The notes under the pieces: model-generated | Told to the model about the DNA's origin: nothing | Databases searched by the model: none | What the model saw: only the letters and a program-made list of their open reading frames with translations | DNA from: an uncultured Porphyromonadaceae bacterium | Lineage (GTDB): Bacteria > Bacteroidota > Bacteroidia > Bacteroidales > Barnesiellaceae_A | DNA: 30,262 nt | Direction of reading: 5' to 3' | Assembly: GCA_900542255.1 (NCBI GenBank) | Contig: UQMR01000024.1 | Location: 1-30,262 of the forward strand | Part shown: positions 24,215 through 30,262 of the stretch, in pieces | Numbering within the stretch: position 1 is the first letter of the stretch | Layout: each line of letters starts with the position of its first letter | Made by a program: the position numbers and the translations under genes

Positions 24215-26590
24215 CTATATAAACAGTGAACCTATCTGGAAGACCAAGAATGCGCACAGCCATGCGACTGCCGTATTGTACAAGACGGTAAAAGCGCCCC
24301 ACTTCCAACTGCCGGCCTCTTTGGCTATCACGATAACCGATGCAAGACAAGGGAAATACAGCAACACAAATACCAAGAAACTGATAGCAACCAGAGGCGT
24401 AAAGTCCTGCTGTCCGGTTACGGGGTCGGGCTGTAACAACTTCTCCGAGAGCGTCTCGGTTTCGTCAGCATCCCCGGTGTATAGGACGCCCAACGTACTT
24501 ACTACCAACTCTTTTGCAGCCGTTCCTGAGATAAGTGCGACACTTACTTTCCAATTAAATCCCAACGGCTCCATAACAGGCGATATAAAGCGGCCCAATC
24601 GGCCCAAATAGGAATTGGCTTGTTGCTCGGTGCGCTGTTGGGCAGTAAGCTCTTGTTGCGAGTCGGGGTGCGGGTAGTAACTCAACGCCCATATTGCAAT
24701 GGATGCTATGAGTATGACACCTCCCATCTTTCGCAGATATTGTTCTGCTTTACCCCACATGTGTCTTGCGATAGCTTTACCGGTGGGTATTCTATAAGGT
24801 GGCAACTCCATGACAAACGGCGTCTCTTCTTTCTTGAAAAGGAAACGGCGCAGCAATTTTGCCGTTATTATGGCAACTAAAATTCCTATCAGATATATCA
24901 CAAGAAATACCCATCCTGCATGAAGGGGGAAAAACGTACCAATCAATAGTGTATAGATGGGCAGTCGTGCGCTGCAAGAGATAAACGGATTTATCAAAAT
25001 TGTTATCAACCGGCTGCTGCGGCTTTCTATGGTTCGGGTTGCCATAATTGCCGGTACATTGCAACCGAAGCCCATTATCAAAGGAATAAACGACTTGCCA
25101 TGCAACCCTATCTTGTGCATTACCTTATCCATGATAAAGGCGGCTCGCGCCATATAGCCCGAGTCTTCCATCAAGGATATGAAGAAATAGAGTATGAGTA
25201 TATTGGGCAAGAAAACAATGACACTGCCCACACCGCCTATAACGCCATCTACAAGCAGGTCTTTTAGCGGTCCGTCCGGCATATAGGTATGCAATAAGTC
25301 ACATAATGCCCCTACGCCGGCCTCTATCCATTCGGCGGGATATGCACCCAAAACAAAGGTTGCCTCAAACATCACCCACATCAAGAATATAAATATGGGT
25401 ATACCCACCACCCTATTGGTTACAAGTGCATCTATGGTGCGAGTGACACTGCGCTCCTCCTGCTCCCCTTTTTGCAAGGTTTCATGCAGGGCGCCTGAGA
25501 TAAACCCATACTTTTCATTGGCAATGGCCTGCTCTATATCCTCTTGGAGCGTGGTTTCTATTTCGGTGCGTTTCTTTTCGCTCAAAGTGTTCCAGCGTTC
25601 GAAATTCTCGTCGCTCGCGAGCATCGAACGCACCTCTTTGTCCCCTTCGAGCATCTTTATCGCCAAATATCGGGGAGAGAATTGCAAATGCCTCTTGCTC
25701 TCTTTCAGCTCATCTTTCAGTTCCGTTATGCCTTCCTCTATGACAGGGCCCAAATTGACATGCACATGCCGTACCGATTTGTTGCGGCGCTCATACACTT
25801 CGATAATCGTATCGAAGAGTTTGTCTATCCCCCATCCGGTACGCGATATAGTCGGTACCATAGGCACGCCTATCATATCGCCCAGCAGCTGATAATCGAG
25901 TTTGGCACCGCTTTTTTCCAGCTCGTCATACATATTCAAGGCTATGACCATGCTGTAATCCATATCTATCAGCTCGGTGGTGAGGTATAGATTCCGCTCC
26001 AAATTGGAGGCTACAACCACATTGACGATAACATCGGGGGTCTCGTTATTGAGGTATCGCCGCACATAAAGCTCCTCGGGGCTGTAAGTCGACAAGGAGT
26101 ATGTTCCCGGCAAATCGGATATATTGATGCGATAACCTTTGTAATTGAAGTATCCCGCTTTGGCATCGACCGTCACGCCGCTATAATTGCCCACGTGCTC
26201 ATTGGCTCCCGATGCGACATTGAAAAGCGATGTTTTGCCACAGTTGGGATTACCTACCAAGGCTATATTGATGGTTCTGCTTTTTGCTTCGGCCTGTTGT
26301 TGCAGTGTGATTTCTTCGGTTTCGGTTGTGCCGTGCGAAGGCACGTCGGGCAATACCTCTCCGTCATCTTCGGGTATGACTTCTATCAAATCCGCTTCAC
26401 TGCGGCGAAGAGATACCTCGTACCCCATTATCTTGAATTTGATAGGATCTTTCAGCGGCGCATTCAATTCGGCAGTCACCTCCTGCCCCCTGATAAATCC
26501 CATCTCTATGATTCTCTTGCGAAAAGCGCCGTGACCTAAAACTTTTACGATTACAGCTTTCTTTCCTATTTTCAATTCGGATAAGCGCAT
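24215..26590 (-). CDS. feoAB: FeoA-FeoB fusion ferrous iron transporter
   Basis: This 791-residue inner-membrane protein imports Fe2+. Residues 1-72 are a FeoA SH3-like domain (MRLSELKIGKKAVIVKVLGH, then IMGYEVSLRRSEADLIEVI), joined by a short linker to FeoB. The G domain has G1 GNPNCGKTS at 113-121, DLPGTYSLS (G3) at 159-167 and NMYD (G4) at 219-222. The helical membrane domain shows the core motifs MGFGCNVPAIMATRTIE and FISCSARLPIYTLL, with several hydrophobic segments. FeoA-FeoB fusions are usual in Bacteroidales. It lies 24 nt after the LuxR-type regulator and 7 nt before the Cys-rich peptide, as part of one iron operon. Confidence 0.96.
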   Translation of the reverse strand: MRLSELKIGKKAVIVKVLGHGAFRKRIIEMGFIRGQEVTAELNAPLKDPIKFKIMGYEVSLRRSEADLIEVIPEDDGEVLPDVPSHGTTETEEITLQQQAEAKSRTINIALVGNPNCGKTSLFNVASGANEHVGNYSGVTVDAKAGYFNYKGYRINISDLPGTYSLSTYSPEELYVRRYLNNETPDVIVNVVVASNLERNLYLTTELIDMDYSMVIALNMYDELEKSGAKLDYQLLGDMIGVPMVPTISRTGWGIDKLFDTIIEVYERRNKSVRHVHVNLGPVIEEGITELKDELKESKRHLQFSPRYLAIKMLEGDKEVRSMLASDENFERWNTLSEKKRTEIETTLQEDIEQAIANEKYGFISGALHETLQKGEQEERSVTRTIDALVTNRVVGIPIFIFLMWVMFEATFVLGAYPAEWIEAGVGALCDLLHTYMPDGPLKDLLVDGVIGGVGSVIVFLPNILILYFFISLMEDSGYMARAAFIMDKVMHKIGLHGKSFIPLIMGFGCNVPAIMATRTIESRSSRLITILINPFISCSARLPIYTLLIGTFFPLHAGWVFLVIYLIGILVAIITAKLLRRFLFKKEETPFVMELPPYRIPTGKAIARHMWGKAEQYLRKMGGVILIASIAIWALSYYPHPDSQQELTAQQRTEQQANSYLGRLGRFISPVMEPLGFNWKVSVALISGTAAKELVVSTLGVLYTGDADETETLSEKLLQPDPVTGQQDFTPLVAISFLVFVLLYFPCLASVIVIAKEAGSWKWGAFTVLYNTAVAWLCAFLVFQIGSLFI

Positions 26591-26614
26591 TTCTCTATCG
26601 TTGTTTTTACTAAA

Positions 26615-27208
26615 CTATTCTACGTCTTTAATATCTATCAGATTGTTGAGTATGGCATACACCGTCAGTCCCGATACCGATTTGATACCGGTTTTCCTTG
26701 TCAGATTTTTGCGATGTGTTATGACCGTATGTATCGAGAGGTGATATTGCTCAGCAATACTTTTGTTGGTATAACCTTTGGCTACGGCAACTAAAATCTC
26801 TTTCTCCCGTTCCGAAAGTTCTGTCGACTCAGTCGATGGCTCGCCGGCATCCAAAAGCTGCCGCAGTTTGACGGCTATTTTTTCCCGGCTGTCTGAAATG
26901 TCGATGGTCGTTTTGAAACATTTTAATATCTCGGGGTCGACAAACTGATATACGAGGGCCGCCAATGCCGCTTGCGGAACTTTTGCAGCCAATTCGTCTA
27001 TCTCGCCCCGTTTTTTCATATCCAGTACAGTGGGGTTGATGACCACTATGTCGGGACGAAATGTGGCGATGCGCTCCATATAATGACTATCGGCAATTAT
27101 GGCACTGACCTCAAATCCTTTGATGTCATCTATCATCAGCCGCAGCCCTTGGGCTATAATGGAATATGGCTCTACGATAACGATACGATATGTTTTGCTA
27201 CTTGTCAT
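26615..27208 (-). CDS. LuxR-type regulator with degenerate receiver domain
   Basis: This 197-residue protein has a response-regulator-like N-terminus (YRIVIVEPYSIIAQGLRLMI) and a C-terminal LuxR helix-turn-helix (LSEREKEILVAVAKGYTNKS, then HLSIHTVITHRKNL) at residues 131-190. In the receiver the phosphoacceptor position reads DIVVINP, with Asn58 in place of Asp, and the first acidic pair is only EP. It therefore cannot be phosphorylated in the usual way. There is no adjacent histidine kinase. The gene overlaps the end of the RIC-like gene by 11 nt and precedes feoAB, so it probably controls this operon or responds to iron or nitrosative stress. Confidence 0.82.
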   Translation of the reverse strand: MTSSKTYRIVIVEPYSIIAQGLRLMIDDIKGFEVSAIIADSHYMERIATFRPDIVVINPTVLDMKKRGEIDELAAKVPQAALAALVYQFVDPEILKCFKTTIDISDSREKIAVKLRQLLDAGEPSTESTELSEREKEILVAVAKGYTNKSIAEQYHLSIHTVITHRKNLTRKTGIKSVSGLTVYAILNNLIDIKDVE

Positions 27209-27911
27209 GACTTAGTATTTCCATGTGTCGAACCAAGGGAATCAACACAACATCTTCGATAAAAGTATGACGACTTAAATCATCTTCTAAAGAAAATATT
27301 TGGAATAATAACTCTGTTTGTTCGGCAACCATCCCTATGTTGGGCAAATATTTGATTAGAATATTTTTCAAATCACTCAACTTGTCGTCTATGTTGCTGT
27401 GATTCTTTTCAAATGTCTCTATGTCGTATTCGGGATGCAACTTGCGACACTCCTGCAAATCGCGGATATAGGGAAAGACCGTCTTCTCCTCATACTCAAA
27501 GTGGTTGAGCACTTCTTGTATATACTCGGCAAAAAAACGCATGAGAATATTGCCTTGCGGAGCCTCATAATGGTCGGCAATATTTTTCAGGCATTGCTCG
27601 ATGGGACGAATGCGCGACTCCATATAGTATGTGTGCGACCTCGACAGGTATGACAACAATTGCTCCACATCGACAGTCTCTACCTCTTCGGGCGTAGGAC
27701 GGTAATGGGTAAAAGAGTAAATATTACAAATCATTACAAACAGCTCGGGCGACACTCCATGTCGCTTGCACTGCACTGTTATGGAATCTTCTCCCACACC
27801 AAGTTCCATTCCAAAACGAGGTAAAAGCAACAACAGCTGATAGTTCGACTGCACGAGCTCGGCCATTTTCATATCAGCCGTATAAAACGACAGATTGTTC
27901 TTTTTTCTCAT
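27198..27911 (-). CDS. Hemerythrin-domain protein, RIC/YtfE-like
   Basis: This 237-residue protein resembles the di-iron proteins that repair iron-sulphur centres after nitric oxide or oxidative damage (YtfE, ScdA; about 220 residues). An N-terminal ScdA_N-like segment (MAELVQSNYQLLLLLPRFGM, then ELGVGEDSITVQCKRHGVS) lacks the paired Cys found in ScdA. The hemerythrin helices carry the ligands: SRSHTYYMESRI, LNHFEYEEKTVFPYI, FEKNHSNIDDKL and LSRHTFIEDVVLIPL, with the spaced His and Glu expected for a di-iron site. It is the first gene of the operon with the regulator and feoAB. The function is inferred from family and context. Confidence 0.8.
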   Translation of the reverse strand: MRKKNNLSFYTADMKMAELVQSNYQLLLLLPRFGMELGVGEDSITVQCKRHGVSPELFVMICNIYSFTHYRPTPEEVETVDVEQLLSYLSRSHTYYMESRIRPIEQCLKNIADHYEAPQGNILMRFFAEYIQEVLNHFEYEEKTVFPYIRDLQECRKLHPEYDIETFEKNHSNIDDKLSDLKNILIKYLPNIGMVAEQTELLFQIFSLEDDLSRHTFIEDVVLIPLVRHMEILSHDK

Positions 27912-27927
27912 CGTTATATTTTATGCA

Positions 27928-27959
27928 CAAAATTATACATTATCCCATCTGCGACCAAT
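27928..27959 (-). promoter_or_regulatory. Promoter of the RIC-feoAB operon, with overlapping inverted repeat
   Basis: On the minus strand ATTG (complement of 27956-27959), a 20-nt gap and TAATTTTG (27928-27935) match the consensus. Transcription would start only about 10 nt before the ATG at 27911. An inverted repeat ATTTT/AAAAT (27918-27922, 27929-27933) overlaps the -7 element and might be an operator. It does not match a canonical Fur box. Confidence 0.55.
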
Positions 27960-28009
27960 ACCAACATCTCGGTATTAGAGGTTCTCTGAATCCCCTTTTG
28001 TAATGATAT

Positions 28010-28046
28010 AAGTACGAGCTGTTATCGGAGAAAACAGCTCGTACTT
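28010..28046 (-). terminator. Hairpin downstream of glmM
   Basis: A perfect 14-bp stem, AAGTACGAGCTGTT (28010-28023) with AACAGCTCGTACTT (28033-28046), and a 9-nt loop begin 17 nt after the glmM stop. No strong T-run follows, so termination is likely but of unusual type. Confidence 0.65.
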
Positions 28047-28063
28047 ATCGGGGAATATCGCTA

Positions 28064-29452
28064 TCAAAGAGTCAGCTTCTTTACAATCTCCATAACTCCG
28101 GCCGCAAGTTTCTCGGCTTCAGCTTCGGTATGCGCTTCGGCATAAACTCGTATGATAGGCTCGGTGTTCGACTTCCGCAGGTGAACCCACCCGTCGGGGA
28201 AATCTATTTTAACCCCATCTATATCGGTTATTTCCTCATTTGCATATTCCTTCTTCACGGCAACGAGCAGGGCATCTACGTCTATTTGGGGTGTCAAATC
28301 GATGCGTTGTTTGATGATGCTGTATGCAGGATATGTTGCCTTCAATGCGCTCACGCTCTTCTTGGTATGTGCCATGAGCGACAGGAAGAGTGCTATGCCC
28401 ACCAAGGCATCACGTCCGTAGTGGATAGCGGGATATATAACGCCGCCGTTGCCTTCGCCTCCTATAACTGCCGCTGTCTCTTTCATCTTCTCTACGACGT
28501 TCACCTCACCTACCGCTGCCGCATTATATTGGCAGTTATACTTGCGGGTAACATCGCGCAATGCACGTGAAGAGCTTAAATTAGAGACGGTATTGCCCGG
28601 TGTATGCTGCAATACATAATCGGCAACGGCAACCAACGTATACTCCTCGACAAACATCTCGCCATTCTCGCATATAATGGCCAAGCGGTCTACGTCGGGG
28701 TCTACGACAAAGCCTACGTCGGCTTTCGATTGTTTCATCACGGCCGAAATCTCTCCCAGATTCTGAGGTATGGGTTCGGGATTATGGGCAAAGTGGCCGG
28801 TAGGCTCGCAATTGAGCTCTATTATATTCTTCACACCCAGTGCTTTCAGCAATTTGGGTATAACAATACCTCCTACCGAATTGACACAATCGACGGCTAC
28901 CGTAATGTCGGCCTTTTCTATTGCATCCCTATCTACCAGAGCCAGAGCAAGGACTTGTGCAATATGAATATCATCATAGCGGTCGTTTTCTATGAGCCTA
29001 CCCAGATGGTCAACATCGGCAAAGGTAAAAGCCTCTTGCTCGGCTATTTTCAGCACTTCGCCACCTTCATCAGCATTCAGGAACTCACCCTTTTCATTGA
29101 GGAGTTTCAGTGCATTCCATTGTTTGGGGTTATGGCTGGCTGTAAGGATGATGCCGCCGCACGCTTTCTCGCCCGTTACGGCAATTTCGGTTGTGGGGGT
29201 CGATGCCATTCCTATATATACTACATCCCATCCCATTCCCATAAGCGTGCCCACAACAGTGTGCATTACCATCTCTCCCGAAATACGGGCATCGCGCCCT
29301 ACGACAATCTTATTGCCTTCCAGAGGAGTATTATTTCTTATAAAGGTAGCATACGCAGCCGTAAACTTCACTATGTCGAGCGGATTAAGTCCCTCGCCGA
29401 CTTTTCCGCCGATAGTGCCACGTATTCCTGAAATAGATTTTATCAGTGACAT
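28064..29452 (-). CDS. glmM: Phosphoglucosamine mutase
   Basis: This 462-residue enzyme of the alpha-D-phosphohexomutase family converts glucosamine-6-phosphate to glucosamine-1-phosphate for peptidoglycan and lipopolysaccharide precursors. The N-terminus has SGIRGTIGGKVGEGLNPLDI. The active site phosphoserine loop is ILTASHNPKQWNALKL, the metal-binding loop DPDVDRLAII, the sugar-binding loop GEGNGGVIYP, and the phosphate-binding loop HLRKSNTEPIIRVYAEA. All four are intact and length is normal. A phosphomannomutase role cannot be excluded by sequence alone, but Bacteroidales homologues are annotated as GlmM. It lies 26 nt after the DUF4827-like gene. Confidence 0.88.
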   Translation of the reverse strand: MSLIKSISGIRGTIGGKVGEGLNPLDIVKFTAAYATFIRNNTPLEGNKIVVGRDARISGEMVMHTVVGTLMGMGWDVVYIGMASTPTTEIAVTGEKACGGIILTASHNPKQWNALKLLNEKGEFLNADEGGEVLKIAEQEAFTFADVDHLGRLIENDRYDDIHIAQVLALALVDRDAIEKADITVAVDCVNSVGGIVIPKLLKALGVKNIIELNCEPTGHFAHNPEPIPQNLGEISAVMKQSKADVGFVVDPDVDRLAIICENGEMFVEEYTLVAVADYVLQHTPGNTVSNLSSSRALRDVTRKYNCQYNAAAVGEVNVVEKMKETAAVIGGEGNGGVIYPAIHYGRDALVGIALFLSLMAHTKKSVSALKATYPAYSIIKQRIDLTPQIDVDALLVAVKKEYANEEITDIDGVKIDFPDGWVHLRKSNTEPIIRVYAEAHTEAEAEKLAAGVMEIVKKLTL

Positions 29453-29478
29453 TATATCGGATTTTATAGATTATTGTA

Positions 29479-30048
29479 TTATATGTTTGACGGGAAATAT
29501 CTTATGTCATAAAGATATGGGGTTACCGAAACGAGGTCTTCGCTGGAACCGGCCTTCGATTTTATAAGCAGATTGACTCTGCAATTCTTGTTCAGATAAT
29601 AGAGAGGCTGTTGTATCCCCGTTCCATATTGCGTGGTAGACCCCAGAGTCGTATTCTTGAAGTTGAAGGAGAGAGGCGATGCAAGGCTGCTGTCGTTTCC
29701 CGACGGAACTTGGTCGCCGCCGCTGGCCCAGGTAAGCAAATTCAACCGCGAATATCTGAAATATATCACTTCGTTATCATAAGCCATGCCGGCATCGCCT
29801 TTGTCTATGACCTGCATAAACACATTCCCGTCATCATCAATCTGGTAGTAGGGAGCCGACGGACCCACCTCGAAATTATTATCGGCCGGAATGGTATAAA
29901 TGACCTGATAATTCGCCAAAAACTTGTCTACTGCTTCGTTCTCTTCTTCCAGCAACTCTGAGTAAGACTTGGTATCGTCGCACGAAGTGTAAAGCATATT
30001 ACAGAGTGACAAACAGGTTACAAACGTCAAAAATTTTACTGCTTTCAT
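29479..30048 (-). CDS. DUF4827-like lipoprotein
   Basis: This 189-residue protein has a lipoprotein-type signal peptide ending in LYTSC (Cys23). The mature part, DDTKSYSELLEEENEAVDKF followed by YQIDDDGNVFMQVIDKGDAG and VIYFRYSRLNLL, resembles the DUF4827 family, which is specific to Bacteroidales and found between nrnA and glmM. The pattern of a leading helix and a compact domain with IDKG suggests an FKBP-like fold, but no catalytic activity can be claimed. It is 23 nt from the nrnA stop and 26 nt from glmM, so the three form an operon. The function is unknown. Confidence 0.75.
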   Translation of the reverse strand: MKAVKFLTFVTCLSLCNMLYTSCDDTKSYSELLEEENEAVDKFLANYQVIYTIPADNNFEVGPSAPYYQIDDDGNVFMQVIDKGDAGMAYDNEVIYFRYSRLNLLTWASGGDQVPSGNDSSLASPLSFNFKNTTLGSTTQYGTGIQQPLYYLNKNCRVNLLIKSKAGSSEDLVSVTPYLYDIRYFPSNI

Positions 30049-30071
30049 TTCTATCTTTACTTGTTGTTGGA

Positions 30072-30262
30072 TTATTTATCTTGCAAACAATATGTAGGTA
30101 ATATCTCTTTGAAACGGGTTACAGCCTCTTCTATTGTGCCGTAAAACTCTCCGCCTGCCGCATTGAGATGCCCGCCGCCGTTGAAATGATTCTCGGCAAT
30201 GATGTTTACCGGGAATTTTCCCTGCGAGCGCAATGAAATCTTTATATAATTGCGGTCTTCGC
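30072..30262 (-). CDS. nrnA: DHH-family oligoribonuclease/PAP phosphatase, C-terminal fragment
   Basis: The last 63 codons are in the window; the gene runs off the right edge. The peptide reads EDRNYIKISLRSQGKFPVNI, then AENHFNGGGHLNAAGGEFYG, and ends at TYCLQDK with TAA at 30072-30074. GGGHLNAAGG is the DHHA1 substrate-binding motif of NrnA-type enzymes, which degrade short oligoribonucleotides and dephosphorylate 3'-phosphoadenosine 5'-phosphate. RecJ-type exonucleases share DHHA1, but the short tail and operon with the DUF4827-like gene and glmM favour NrnA. Confidence 0.8.
   Translation of the reverse strand, partial: EDRNYIKISLRSQGKFPVNIIAENHFNGGGHLNAAGGEFYGTIEEAVTRFKEILPTYCLQDK

Noticed and set aside
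27912..27960. Fur box upstream of the iron operon
   Set aside because: The inverted repeat at 27918-27933 does not match the canonical Fur sequence well enough to name it.
28604..29431. 275-codon open frame on the plus strand
   Set aside because: It is antisense to glmM, which carries all active-site loops; the translated sequence is low in recognisable motifs.

Overview
The window is a gene-dense stretch of a Bacteroidales (phylum Bacteroidota) chromosome. The evidence is a FeoA-FeoB fusion with its small Cys-rich partner, a T9SS type B (CHU_C) sorting domain, PorT-like beta-barrels, a DUF4827-type lipoprotein between nrnA and glmM, and several upstream sequences matching the Bacteroidota sigma consensus (TTTG or TTG, about 20 nt, TAnnTTTG). 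Start codons mostly lack a strong Shine-Dalgarno sequence, as is usual in this phylum. The genus cannot be fixed from sequence alone; Barnesiella- or Coprobacter-like is a guess. I saw no rRNA, CRISPR array, insertion sequence, prophage or integron.

Layout. (1) 1-91: 5' end of a malic enzyme gene, minus strand. (2) 326-7003: one plus-strand operon with a TetR regulator, TolC-like channel, periplasmic adaptor, RND pump and a small PII-like protein. (3) 7140-7397: a small exported Cys-rich protein, followed by 558 bp of non-coding DNA. (4) 7956-9209: a THUMP-like methyltransferase, convergent with pyrK-pyrD (10955-9274, minus). (5) 11024-11536: an HTH regulator with a clear promoter, followed by about 750 bp of non-coding, inverted-repeat-rich DNA. 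(6) 17483-12294, minus: a T9SS type B cargo protein, an SLT lytic transglycosylase and uvrA, apparently one operon. (7) 17695-20449, plus: a LysM/periplasmic-binding-fold protein and a PorT-like barrel. (8) holA (minus) divergent from an HsdR-N-like PD-(D/E)xK protein. (9) A lipoprotein with a PI-PLC X domain (minus). (10) tRNA-Cys, then an iron operon (27911-24016, minus): RIC-like di-iron protein, LuxR-type regulator with a degenerate receiver, FeoAB, and the FeoB-associated Cys-rich peptide. (11) nrnA 3' end, DUF4827-like lipoprotein and glmM (minus).

Most of the window is ordinary housekeeping and envelope gene content. The parts worth a second look are the iron/RIC operon with its phosphoacceptor-less regulator, the PII-like protein tied to an RND efflux pump, the PI-PLC lipoprotein with a duplicated N-terminal module, the LysM-binding-fold/barrel pair, and two unexplained intergenic regions. 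I did not find a clearly new defence or mobile system.
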